DNA of 23,974 nt from Planctomycetota bacterium (GTDB lineage: Bacteria; Planctomycetota; Phycisphaerae; Sedimentisphaerales; Anaerobacaceae). The notes under the pieces are model-generated. The model did no database searches. It saw nothing but the letters and a program-made list of their open reading frames with translations, and was not told the origin of the DNA. Where the stretch lies: contig JAPLMV010000008.1 in NCBI GenBank assembly GCA_026386835.1, positions 1 through 23,974 on the forward strand. Direction: 5' to 3'. Each line of letters opens with the position of its first letter. Position 1 is the stretch's first letter. Positions 1 to 6,712 of this stretch are shown piece by piece. The position numbers were made by a program, and so were the translations under genes.

Positions 1-40
1 ATGATTTTCCAATTCATAGTTTTTCAGAGGTCTCTTTTGT

Positions 41-202
41 TTATTTCACCTTGAAGTCGCAATTTGCGACCTCAAGTTCCAGCTGGGGCGGATAATCCAG
101 CCGCTTCTTTTTCATTTCTGTAAAGTTTAATTGAATCGATATGTCCCAGCCGCAGTCTTGTAGGGTGGGGTCTTTACCCAACCATTTTATCTCAACACTT
201 TT
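41..202 (-). other. Start-less 53-codon open frame after the ORF6N gene
   Basis: On the minus strand the reading frame stays open for 53 codons after the ORF6N stop (205-203) and ends in TAA at 43-41. It is in the same frame as the ORF6N gene. It reads plausibly as protein (includes WLGKDPTLQDCGWDISIQL) but has no usable start near its beginning; the first ATG (115) would leave only 24 residues. It may be a fragment of a decayed gene. I recognise no family. The same DNA carries a palindrome (50-76) and a short G-rich near-inverted repeat at about 160-185, so it may simply be intergenic repeat DNA. Confidence 0.2.
50..76. repeat. 27-nt near-perfect palindrome, relative of one inside the ORF6N gene
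   Basis: The arms are CTTGAAGTCGCAA (50-62) and, after a single central T, the complementary TTGCGACCTCAAG (64-76). There is one mismatch (55/71). The element resembles the longer palindrome at 500-528: both follow TTGAGG-T-x-x-CAA with a mirrored second half, but the two variable bases differ in a paired way (CG here, GC there, read on the minus strand). It could be a protein-binding site or a small mobile palindrome. Confidence 0.6.
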
Positions 203-706
203 TTAACGGGTTTTTTTGCTATGAAATCCAAAAGGCCGTTTAGGATTTTCCGGCTCTGCCAGCATCTTTTTAAGTATCTCAAAGACAGCTTTGAATTGTT
301 CATCATATTTGCGTTCCATAGATTCAATCTTGTGTCTTAGAAGTTCGTTGGAGGCTAATATCTTTCTTAGCTTTACAAAAGTACGCATAATGGCGATGTT
401 CACTTCAATTGCCCGCTGACTCCTAAGAACGCTGGAAAGCATAGCAACCCCTTGCTCAGTAAACACGTAAGGCAAATACCGTCGACCGCCGCGGCCATCT
501 TTTGAGGTGCCAATTTGGCACCTCAAAAAGCTCTTGTTCTCAGCTACAGTTAGCTGGAACATAAAAACACAAGGGAAGCGTTCAAAATTGCGTTTATAGT
601 TCTGACTAAAACTTATGTCTCTACATATAACTTTGCGCCTTCGGATTAGATATATGCACTGCTGAATCCGCTAAATTGGGACAATGGAATTTGCGTTTTC
701 GGTCAT
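203..706 (-). pseudogene. ORF6N-domain protein gene, broken by a nonsense codon
   Basis: The intact C-terminal part, from an internal ATG at 562, contains GGRRYLPYVFTEQGVAMLSS and RAIEVNIAIMRTFVKLRK. This is the hallmark of ORF6N proteins, DNA-binding proteins of phages and mobile elements related to the KilA-N/Bro group. The frame can be followed upstream without a shift to ATG at 706, which has a good Shine-Dalgarno (GAGGAAA). The reading is MTENANSIVPI, then a TAG at codon 12 (673-671), then RIQQCIYLIRRRKVICRD and KRNFERFPCVFM. RIQQ-IYLIR-KV and KRN-ERFP are conserved family positions, so the TAG most likely replaced an ordinary codon. The stretch between CRD and YKRN looks about ten residues shorter than usual, so the DNA-binding part may also carry an in-frame deletion. 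Residues after about 100 form a short coiled-coil-like tail. The N-terminally truncated 119-residue product could still be made from 562, but no Shine-Dalgarno supports it. Confidence 0.75.
500..528. repeat. 29-nt perfect palindrome inside the ORF6N coding frame
   Basis: On the minus strand it begins TTTTGAGGTGCCAA and continues, after one central base, with the exact complement. The arms are 14 bp with no mismatch. It encodes the family-conserved segment FLRCQIGTSK, so the DNA is constrained both as code and as palindrome. A related copy lies at 50-76, outside the gene. Confidence 0.75.
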
Positions 707-873
707 AGCTTTTCCTCATATAGTCTGTTTTCTGCCTTATCCATATCCGTAATTCTGTAGGATTTTAATGCAAACAGCAACCTTTTGCCCCAAATATTCT
801 TGATTTTCCCTGATGGGATTTCACCGGCAAATCGGCCAAATGCGCAGGTATTCAAAAGGCAAAAACAGAAATT
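703..873 (-). pseudogene. Possible 3' remnant of a gene overlapping the ORF6N start (ATGA)
   Basis: A 56-codon open frame on the minus strand ends in a TGA (705-703) that overlaps the ORF6N start codon as ATGA, the classic translational coupling arrangement. The frame contains protein-like text (FAGEIPSGKIKNIWGK, then FALKSYRITDMDKAENRLY). It is closed upstream by TAA (876-874) and has no convincing start, so it is probably the end of a decayed partner gene. The family is not recognised. Confidence 0.3.
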
Positions 874-1333
874 TTAAGATTTTTTTAACTTTTCTTAACT
901 CTTTTCCCAACAACAACTTATCTCTTCTCTGCGTTCTCTGTGCCCTCTGCGGTTAATGTTTTTTTCGACCAAACGCGCAGCTTCGCCCCTTTATAGAGAG
1001 ACGCTGTTTTTCTGCGCCCCGCCTGCCACGAGCTTGCTTGTGGTGAGCTTGTCGAACCAGTCGAGGGGGTGCTCTTTCAAAACTGAATACCTTAACAGGA
1101 CTTTACTTAAAAATCCCAGGTTATTAAATCACTATATTAGTATATATGCATATACTAATATACTTTCTGACGCCGTCCTGAGTATAGCCGAAGGGTTTCG
1201 AAATTCGAGCTTAGTGTGTTTTTCAATTTTCAAATTTTTCACTGTAATTTTGAACTTTTAACCTTAAATTTTTAACTCTAACAACTTATGGCACAAGAAG
1301 TTAAAACAAAATCAATGCTTGAAATTGGATGCA
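874..1333. other. Gene-free decayed region with short repeats
   Basis: No supported gene. At 923-953 there are three imperfect 9-bp units (TTCTCTGCG, TTCTCTGTG, CCCTCTGCG). At about 1040-1060 and 1174-1192 there are two versions of a TGAG-N5-CGAA motif (TGAGCTTGTCGAA and TGAGTATAGCCGAA), a type of short element seen dispersed in intergenic DNA of many environmental bacteria. A plus-strand open frame at 956-1261 begins inside these repeats and shows no protein family signature. The rest is AT-rich. Confidence 0.5.
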
Positions 1334-1428
1334 TTTGGACATACTTTGGAGTATCGTTGGAGTATCGTTGGAGTACCTTTGGAGTGCGTTTGGATGTCTT
1401 TGGATGACCTCTGATGACTTTGGATAAC
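1334..1428. repeat. 11-bp degenerate tandem repeat (minisatellite)
   Basis: Nine head-to-tail units of consensus TTTGGAGTATC. Five units are exactly 11 bp (1334-1388), followed by units of 10, 11, 9 and 10 bp. The first half has GGAGTAYC endings and the second half GGATGAC endings, so the array has diversified in two blocks. It stops two bases before the GH57 stop codon, which is the end of that gene on the minus strand. Eleven bases is close to one helical turn. Confidence 0.8.
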
Positions 1429-1430
1429 AT

Positions 1431-2669
1431 CTATCGAAGAACCGTCTTCGGCAGGTGTACCAGGTGCGTACCTGGCGTTGACTCAATTTTTGGTTTGGTA
1501 CAGCGGACGCTGAGATTATTGAGTACATTCATAAAATTGATGTAGGAATCGTAAGGCGAATCATAAGGGTTGAAGTACTTATGAACATCGCCGTCAGCAA
1601 AATATTTCGTGCACATATAGTAGAAATGGTCTGACGTCTGGAGTTTTCGCCAGTCTGTGATAATTTTTTCGTTGGCGGTTTTCTTGATTTTCTTTTCGAG
1701 GCGGTAAAGCTCGTGAATGGCGTTGGACTGCATGGCGTTGCCAAGCCACGCCGAGAGGTCCCGTTCGGTGTCCGCCCAGCTTATCAGGTGCGGCACATCA
1801 ATGGCGCCCACAGGCTGATAAGACTCGACAACTTCGCTTGGTGTTTTAAAGTTGTTGTCGGGGTGCCTTAAAATTTCTTCGGGCAGGTGCCTCATAAAAT
1901 CGAATATGCCGGTGTCTTCCCATTGATGTTCGCCGAAAGTCTCATAATCCATAAAGAGATTAACAAGATTGCCGTTTCCGTTGACATTACCGACCCATCT
2001 GGCGAATTTATCAGCGGTCAGAGGCCACTGATTCCAGCCTCGGTTGGAGAATCTAAAGGCGATGTCGTCGCTGAGTGAGTAATTTTTCATCAGAAGTTTG
2101 AGCCGGTTGCAGTTTTTTGGCCGATAGACAAAATTCGGACTTCTGTAGCCCAGGATATGGTCAGCCCCCTCTGCCAGTATCGCATCGAATCTGCCCATTG
2201 CCTCGATGAGCATAGCCAGGTCGTTATTGTAAATCAGTTCGGTATTTCTGAAAATCTTTGGGGTCTGACCAAAGAGATATTTTATAAGTTCGGTGTGCTT
2301 GTTGACCTGTTCAACGAATTCATTCCTCGAATAGAGGAAGCTGAGACTGTGATAGTAAGTTTCAGCGAGGAATTCGACGCAGCCGGTCCGGGCAAGGGCA
2401 TCAAAGGTGCTGATGACCTCCGGTGCATAAAGCTGGAGCTGTTCGAGCAGTGTGCCTGTGATGCTGTATGCTATTTTGAATTTGCCGTCGTATTTATTTA
2501 TTATCTCCAGCATCAGGCGGTTTGCGGGGAGGTAACATTTGTTTGCTACTTTTTTACAGATTGCGGCATTTTTGGAGTCGTCGAAGTACAGTTCGTTGCT
2601 GTCAAATACCGTGTAATGTCTTAATCTTGAGGGTTGATGCAGTTGAAAGTAAAAACATACTGAAGGCAT
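1431..2669 (-). CDS. GH57-family glycoside hydrolase (alpha-amylase-like)
   Basis: A 412-residue GH57 (beta/alpha)7-barrel glycosidase, expected to act on alpha-1,4-glucans such as glycogen or maltodextrin. The family motifs appear in order: HQP at residues 11-13, GCVEFLAETYYHSL at 96-109, FRNTEL at 140-145 (E144 the expected nucleophile) and FMDYETFGEHQW at 239-250 (D241 the expected acid/base). There is no signal peptide, so it is probably cytoplasmic. It lies 60 bp downstream of the glycosyltransferase on the same strand. The same GH57 plus GT4/GT5-like pair occurs in Bacteroides glycogen-metabolism clusters, which suggests glycogen turnover rather than mannan use. The last 20 or so residues (after NNLSVRCTKPK) look non-conserved and run up to the minisatellite, so the original C-terminus may have been replaced. 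The start has only a weak Shine-Dalgarno (GGGAC). Confidence 0.88.
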   Translation of the reverse strand: MPSVCFYFQLHQPSRLRHYTVFDSNELYFDDSKNAAICKKVANKCYLPANRLMLEIINKYDGKFKIAYSITGTLLEQLQLYAPEVISTFDALARTGCVEFLAETYYHSLSFLYSRNEFVEQVNKHTELIKYLFGQTPKIFRNTELIYNNDLAMLIEAMGRFDAILAEGADHILGYRSPNFVYRPKNCNRLKLLMKNYSLSDDIAFRFSNRGWNQWPLTADKFARWVGNVNGNGNLVNLFMDYETFGEHQWEDTGIFDFMRHLPEEILRHPDNNFKTPSEVVESYQPVGAIDVPHLISWADTERDLSAWLGNAMQSNAIHELYRLEKKIKKTANEKIITDWRKLQTSDHFYYMCTKYFADGDVHKYFNPYDSPYDSYINFMNVLNNLSVRCTKPKIESTPGTHLVHLPKTVLR

Positions 2670-2729
2670 AGTTTTTGTCCCGTATCTGGTATATAGTATT
2701 CTGCCGTATTTCCGGCGAAATACGTTTAG

Positions 2730-4019
2730 TTAAACCGCAACCATAGATTCTTCATAGATTCTGGCGCATTTTTCGGCCGAATCCTTCCATCGCAGTTTTC
2801 TTACCTCGAAGTTGCCGTAATTCCGCAGAGTTAGGCCCAAAGGCGGATATTTCAGTACGGCGATAATCTTGTTGGCCATTTCATCGACATCCCAGAAGTC
2901 AACTTTAAGTGCGTGTGTGAGGACTTCAGAGACGCCGCTTTGCTTACTTATTATGACGGGTACGTCGTTATCGAGGGCTTCGAGGGGTACAAGGCCGAAA
3001 GGTTCGGAAACCGACGGCATTACGAACAGGTCTGCCATTTTATATATTTTGTTGACATCCTCGCCCCTGAGGAATCCTGTAAAGAGTACCTTGTTTCCGA
3101 TGCCCAGTTCCGCAGCAAGCTCGATGGCGCGGTGCATCATATCGCCGGAGCCTGCCATGACGAACTTGACGTTTTCCATAACATCGAGGACCATCTTTGC
3201 AGCCTGAAGGAAATACTCCGGACCTTTTTGCATAGTGATTCGCCCGAGGAACAGGACAATTTTCTCATCCCTCTCAATTACACTGCTGGTCAGATTGTGA
3301 TTTGCATTTCCGTTTCGCTCGACGCCGTTGTGTACCACTTCGACTTTGTCGCCGCTGATTCCATATCTGCTGATTATGATACTGCGGGTAAAATAGCTTA
3401 CAGCGATGATTTTATCGGCCGTATGCATGCCTGCGCGTTCGATGTCATAAATCATCTGGTTGACATTTGGCCCGCTGCGGTCAAATTCTGTGGAGTGGAC
3501 ATGGATAATCAGCGGCTTTCCGCTCATTTTTGCCACGGCCATTCCAGCCGGATAAGTCATCCAGTCATGTGCGTGAATTACATCAAACTGCTCATTCTCA
3601 GCCAGCGTGGCGGCGATGGCGGCATAGCGGTGTACCTCGGTATACATATCGCCGCAGTAGTCGACCCCGCCTCCTGATTGCTCTGTCAGGTCGAAACCGT
3701 TTTTGGTCATTTTCTCCTTGAGAGTTTCTTCGATTCTTGTTTGTGAAACACCTGGTCTGGAGTAGGGTTTCAAGGATGAACTGATTGTGAGGAACTTAAC
3801 GTTTTTGAGCTCTTCGCACGAAAAAGATGCGACATGGTCAAGTGACCCTGGTGTCAGCAGGTTTACGTGTGTGGCGTATCTGGTATTGACTTTTTTGGGC
3901 AGGACAAACGTTACTTTTATATTGAGCTGATTGAGTGCTTTAGTGAGCCCGTAACAAGCTGTTCCTAATCCACCGCTGATAAATGGGGGGAATTCCCAGC
4001 CCAACATAAAGACTTTCAT
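2730..4019 (-). CDS. GT4/GT5-like glycosyltransferase (glycogen synthase-like)
   Basis: A 429-residue GT-B-fold glycosyltransferase. The N-terminus MKVFMLGWEFPPFISGGLGT carries the donor-binding GGLG loop of the starch/glycogen-synthase type. VIHAHDWMTYPAGM and HVHSTEFDRSG follow in the N-lobe. The C-lobe has FLGRITMQKG (about 257-266) and the E-x7-E signature SEPFGLVPLE (E339 and E347), where nucleotide-sugar is bound. Expected role: alpha-glucan synthesis from UDP- or ADP-glucose, alongside the GH57 gene 60 bp downstream. I chose ATG 4019 because GGGGGA (4024-4030) sits a few bases upstream; a GTG four codons earlier overlaps that Shine-Dalgarno. The leader contains a 7-bp hairpin (4094-4113). 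It could alternatively act on a non-glycogen glucan; the family assignment itself is secure. Confidence 0.88.
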   Translation of the reverse strand: MKVFMLGWEFPPFISGGLGTACYGLTKALNQLNIKVTFVLPKKVNTRYATHVNLLTPGSLDHVASFSCEELKNVKFLTISSSLKPYSRPGVSQTRIEETLKEKMTKNGFDLTEQSGGGVDYCGDMYTEVHRYAAIAATLAENEQFDVIHAHDWMTYPAGMAVAKMSGKPLIIHVHSTEFDRSGPNVNQMIYDIERAGMHTADKIIAVSYFTRSIIISRYGISGDKVEVVHNGVERNGNANHNLTSSVIERDEKIVLFLGRITMQKGPEYFLQAAKMVLDVMENVKFVMAGSGDMMHRAIELAAELGIGNKVLFTGFLRGEDVNKIYKMADLFVMPSVSEPFGLVPLEALDNDVPVIISKQSGVSEVLTHALKVDFWDVDEMANKIIAVLKYPPLGLTLRNYGNFEVRKLRWKDSAEKCARIYEESMVAV

Positions 4020-4449
4020 ACATTCCCCCACTTGTCTATAAGCATAATTATCCTCAAACCAACAGGTTTAATCCTAACCGACGCCCAGGTTTTTACCGTG
4101 TCCACTCACGGTACAGCATGCCATCGACGAAAAGCTGCATAATCTTAACCGTGCGGAGATAAAAAAACGCCACACAAAAATTATCGCTACATAATATATA
4201 AGTCGGAGTTTTTTGGAGTTAAGATAAACAAATCTTGTAAAAAAAGGAATTTTGATACTGATAATGAGGATTTTAGAGGTCGATAACTATTATTTTGTAA
4301 TACTTTTAGATTGAATAGGATGGTTTTTCGGTAGGTGATGTTTTTGTCCGCCTGAGGCAGATTGCGTATTTAACACATTCTCAAGTTCCGATAACTAATA
4401 AGAAGTTGTGATTGCAACTGCCGAAAAGCCAGGCATGGAACAGACGTGA
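4020..4449. other. Gene-free spacer upstream of the glycosyltransferase
   Basis: AT-rich spacer with no supported gene. It must carry the minus-strand promoter of the GT-GH57 pair, but I see no clear sigma70 match. A perfect 7-bp stem-loop, TACCGTG / CACGGTA with a 6-nt loop (4094-4113), lies in the presumed leader. It is not followed by a T-run in the direction of the gene, so it is more likely a leader structure than a terminator. Confidence 0.5.
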
Positions 4450-4452
4450 TTG

Positions 4453-4493
4453 AAAAAGCCGTTCCGCTTCGCTCGAAGTGGAACGGCTTTTTT
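4453..4493. terminator. Strong bidirectional intrinsic terminator
   Basis: AAAAAGCCGTTCCGCTTCG is followed almost at once by its complement (one G-T wobble), forming a stem of about 18 bp. The right arm ends in TTTTTT on the plus strand and the left arm gives TTTTT on the minus strand. On the minus strand it follows the histone-like gene (stop at 4556) by about 60 bp, so it most likely ends that transcript. A weaker inverted repeat, GTAAACAA / TTGTTTAC (4523-4559), lies between. Confidence 0.85.
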
Positions 4494-4555
4494 CCTGTTA
4501 CATCGTCGCAAACGTAGGGCATGTAAACAAAAGGTGTTAACAAACCTGCAGTTGT

Positions 4556-4741
4556 TTACAGATCCTGCGCCTTCAGGGTGCTGCGGCGATTGGCCTTTGT
4601 GCGATTCGAAGCACAATCGAGCATACAGTAGACCTTCTCGCTGATTGCCTCGAGGGCCTCTTTCGATGTCATCATCTTCTTGCTCTTGATGTAGGCCTTT
4701 ACTTTGCTGGCTACAATCAACGAATCTCTTTTCTTTGCCAT
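4556..4741 (-). CDS. Putative bacterial single-domain histone-fold protein
   Basis: A 61-residue basic protein. The pattern matches a minimal histone fold: alpha-1 around VASKVKAYIKSKK (10-22), a long alpha-2 (about 25-50: TSKEALEAISEKVY and on to SNRTKANR), loop 2 with the R-S-T motif (RRST, 52-55) that mimics the histone R-T pair, and a short alpha-3 LKAQDL ending the protein like archaeal -KAEDI or -MPQDL. Single-domain bacterial histones of this size are known from Bdellovibrio (Bd0055) and related sequences occur in Leptospira and Planctomycetes. A DNA-coating, nucleoid-associated role is inferred. The start is secure: GGAGG lies 9 nt before ATG. It is monocistronic and followed by a very strong terminator, as expected for an abundant protein. 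The fold assignment is from pattern only; other short basic DNA-binding proteins are the alternative. Confidence 0.72.
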   Translation of the reverse strand: MAKKRDSLIVASKVKAYIKSKKMMTSKEALEAISEKVYCMLDCASNRTKANRRSTLKAQDL

Positions 4742-5068
4742 TCTAAAAATCCTCCATGTAAAAAAAGTAAATTTCTAATTGTCCGATACCCATCCATCAG
4801 GCCGGCACTTTGGTGCAGTTATTACCGAAACCTTTTGTATTTGCAACAAAAAAATATGCTGAAACATTAAATTTTTGCAATTATATGCTCAAAAGGCGAA
4901 AAACGGGCATTTTGGAGTTGGCGGTAAAAATACCTTCTGGGGGCATAATTTTTTATAAATTCAATAATTTCGAACCTTTTTTCTGACGAAAACAGTTGAG
5001 TAAAAGAGTTTTCGCAGCCAATGTCGCAGAAAAAAAGAAAAAAAGTAAGTTGTTGCGGAGAATAGGCA
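4742..5068. promoter_or_regulatory. Divergent promoter region between the histone-like gene and the DUF2007-like gene
   Basis: About 330 bp with no gene, very AT-rich, reading outwards into both neighbours. A minus-strand TTGCAA-N18-TATTTT pair (around 4850-4880) is a possible histone promoter, with weak support. An interrupted inverted repeat CGAAAAC (4987-4993) / GTTTTCG (5008-5014), extended by CTG / CAG, lies 55-80 bp before the plus-strand ATG and could be an operator or a leader hairpin. Confidence 0.4.
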
Positions 5069-5413
5069 ATGGAAAAACGCTCTAAAAAGACTCAAAAAAC
5101 ACAGACAAAATCGCAGACAAAAACCCAGTCAAATACCCATGACTATGTTGCGGTTATTTTGGCCGAGGTTATGGAACAGGCACAGGAATGTCAGATTATG
5201 CTCAGAAGCAACGACATCCCAGCGATAATCAAGGACCATCAGGACAAGTTGATGGATACAACCGGTTTTGCAGTGATGGTGCCGGAAAATTTTGCTGATG
5301 AGGCGCAGGTAATAATCGAGTCGATGGATATATATGATGATTTCAGTGATTTTGCCTTAGAGGACGAAGATGCCGATGTTCTTGACGGCGACCTTTATGA
5401 TGAGGAATTTTAG
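5069..5413 (+). CDS. DUF2007-like small acidic-tailed protein
   Basis: 114 residues in three parts. Residues 1-23 are a low-complexity K/T/Q stretch (KKTQKTQTKSQTKTQSNTH). Residues 27-88 resemble the DUF2007 (putative signal-transducing) fold: AEVMEQAQECQIMLRSNDIPAIIKD, then GFAVMVPENFADEAQVIIESM, a ferredoxin-like alpha/beta pattern. Residues 89-114 form a strongly acidic tail (DEDADVLDGDLYDEEF). In other bacteria DUF2007 domains are small regulatory or sensory modules without a proven reaction. The start is supported by GCGGAG about 10 nt upstream. The next gene begins 35 bp after its stop, so the two are probably co-transcribed. The opposite charges at the two ends are visible; any interaction role is speculative. 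Confidence 0.6.
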   Translation: MEKRSKKTQKTQTKSQTKTQSNTHDYVAVILAEVMEQAQECQIMLRSNDIPAIIKDHQDKLMDTTGFAVMVPENFADEAQVIIESMDIYDDFSDFALEDEDADVLDGDLYDEEF

Positions 5414-5448
5414 TTGCTGGCGATTAAAACTACAGGAAGTGATAATAC

Positions 5449-5781
5449 ATGGAAGAAAAGCAATTCATAGAACAATGCAGCGGCGAAGACCGAAGGCAAA
5501 GTGTTGTTGACAGGCGTCTGGGCCTTGACCGTCATCGCGGTCCCGGGAGACGTCGAACGGATGATCGCAAATCAGCCGAGGAAGGTGAGATGTCACAGGA
5601 GCAATTTGAATTTCTCATGGCTATAGACGAGTATAAAAGAAAAAATACCCGCCCGTTCCCGACATGGACTGAAGTGCTTGAGTTGATAAAGGCACTTGGA
5701 TACCGCAAGGTTGCCGCCCCGCAGTCGCTGGCAGAAGTCAGGAAAGAAACACAGGTTGAGCCGGTGAAAATCGACCTTTAA
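5449..5781 (+). CDS. Conserved planctomycete-type small protein, RRR-rich N-terminus
   Basis: 110 residues. The N-terminal third is highly charged and arginine-rich (EDRRQSVVDRR, RHRGPGRRRTDDRK) and probably disordered. The C-terminal half is a compact helical segment, SQEQFEFLMAIDEYKRKN then RPFPTWTEVLELIKALGYRKVA (about 49-88), which resembles a small winged-helix or HTH-like domain of planctomycete hypothetical proteins. Function unknown; DNA or RNA binding is an inference from charge and the helical pattern. It is the second gene of a unit with the DUF2007-like gene. GGAAG lies about 9 nt before the ATG. A 20-nt inverted repeat (5818-5837: CCGCTGG / CCGGTGG around TTTAAA) follows the stop but has no T-run. 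Confidence 0.6.
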   Translation: MEEKQFIEQCSGEDRRQSVVDRRLGLDRHRGPGRRRTDDRKSAEEGEMSQEQFEFLMAIDEYKRKNTRPFPTWTEVLELIKALGYRKVAAPQSLAEVRKETQVEPVKIDL

Positions 5782-5911
5782 GCCAAGGCAGATTTTTCGC
5801 CCGGCTGTTTACTATTCCCGCTGGTTTAAACCGGTGGAAATTTACATACACCTTATCCACACAAGAAGGATACGATGTTCCCTTCCCATTCCAGGCCCGC
5901 CCTTAATCCTC

Positions 5912-5940
5912 TTGCAATATTGACCTATTGGATGTAAAAT
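5912..5940 (+). promoter_or_regulatory. Candidate sigma70 promoter for tRNA-Arg
   Basis: TTGCAA (5912-5917), a 17-bp spacer, then TAAAAT (5935-5940). The tRNA begins 81 bp later, so a 5' leader would have to be removed by RNase P. It is the only good match in this spacer. Confidence 0.4.
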
Positions 5941-6020
5941 GACAGGCAGTTTGTTAAAACGCATTTTTCCTTAAGAAGCTGGTTTTGGTGCGTGCAGCGT
6001 CTTTTTACCGAAGCTATCCG

Positions 6021-6094
6021 GCGCCCGTAGCTCAGTAGGATAGAGCGACGGTTTCCTAAACCGTAGGTCGTGTGTTCGAATCACGCCGGGCGCA
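6021..6094 (+). tRNA. tRNA-Arg (anticodon CCT)
   Basis: The acceptor stem GCGCCCG (6021-6027) pairs with CGGGCGC (6087-6093). The anticodon arm ACGGT-TTCCTAA-ACCGT gives anticodon CCT, reading AGG. The T arm GTGTG-TTCGAAT-CACGC is intact. The discriminator is A and no CCA is encoded. A short CCGA / TCGG hairpin and a T-rich stretch follow (about 6106-6140) and may end the transcript. Confidence 0.95.
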
Positions 6095-6170
6095 TTTGAG
6101 TTTGTGCCGATGTCATTCGGTGACGTCAATTCTTTTTCTGTTCCTAAGCCTGCCATTTGTAAAGACTTAG

Positions 6171-6455
6171 TCTGTCCTATGTTTTGCTCAGCAAAAGATT
6201 AACGAACTCGAAGAAGGAATTTATTCTCTCAAGAACAAGCTGTGTTATCAAGAGCTAACAGCCAAAGTAGAAAACATCCACCTTGGCAATACCTGTCCTG
6301 ACATAGCCGAAGGAATCCATAATCAATCAAAACGCCTTGGCTTTTACCAGATAGCAACGATTTTGAACAAAGAATGTTTGCCAACAAGAACAGGCGTCCC
6401 GTGGCACGGTTCGCATGTTATCGCCATCCTCAAACGACTGAAGCTGGCAAAATAG
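6171..6455 (+). pseudogene. Start-less fragment resembling the recombinase domain of a large serine recombinase
   Basis: A 94-codon open frame is bounded upstream by TAG (6168-6170) and downstream by TAG (6453-6455). No ATG, GTG or TTG precedes the conserved part. The C-terminal half reads RLGFYQIATILNKECLPTRT then GVPWHGSHVIAILKRLKL. This matches the IA-LN--G-PTR-G--WH-S-V--IL-R pattern of the Recombinase domain in large serine recombinases and related helix-turn-helix segments. The first part (QQKINELEEGIYSLKNK) looks coiled-coil. The position, 77 bp after a tRNA gene, is typical of the decayed end of an integrated element. A short standalone HTH gene with an unusual start is possible. Confidence 0.5.
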
Positions 6456-6712
6456 AAACCCAAACTCAGGGATTTTGAGTAGCTTGACCAGCGTTGCCAA
6501 TAGGATTGGTCCGAAGCATTTATTGATGGCAGTTTTGCTCCTGCAAAAAAAGGGGCAAATGCGTCAGAAAGACCAAGCGCGGCAAGGGAACGAAGTAGAT
6601 GGTGGTGGTCGACGGCCAATATGAGATTTGGTAAGCCAAGTGTCTGGAGTTTTTTTGGCACCTCATACTGTTTTCTTTGATTTTTCAAAGAGCAATAATC
6701 AGAACATCTATA
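6456..6712. other. Spacer after the recombinase-like fragment; nothing convincing
   Basis: No supported gene. A minus-strand open frame at 6344-6688 would need a TTG start, has no Shine-Dalgarno and lies largely antisense to the recombinase-like fragment. The minus-strand glycosidase operon ends just to the right (6713), and I see no clear terminator hairpin for it. Confidence 0.4.

Noticed and set aside
956..1261. Plus-strand frame of 101 codons
   Set aside because: It starts inside short repeats, has no Shine-Dalgarno, an odd composition and no family features.
1334..1428. Possible CRISPR array
   Set aside because: The units are 9-11 bp and directly adjacent, with no spacers, so it is a simple tandem repeat.
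2157..2624. Long plus-strand frames antisense to the GH57 and glycosyltransferase genes (also 2913-3677)
   Set aside because: They are antisense shadows of well-supported genes and show no family features of their own.
5971..6156. Minus-strand frame of 61 codons antisense to the tRNA (with GVIRTHDLRFRKPSLYPTELR-type text)
   Set aside because: Reading across the reverse strand of a tRNA-Arg gene gives this well-known spurious sequence, which is widespread in databases as a false protein.
6344..6688. Minus-strand frame of 114 codons
   Set aside because: It needs a TTG start, has no Shine-Dalgarno, and its end lies antisense to the recombinase-like segment, whose conserved pattern is on the plus strand.
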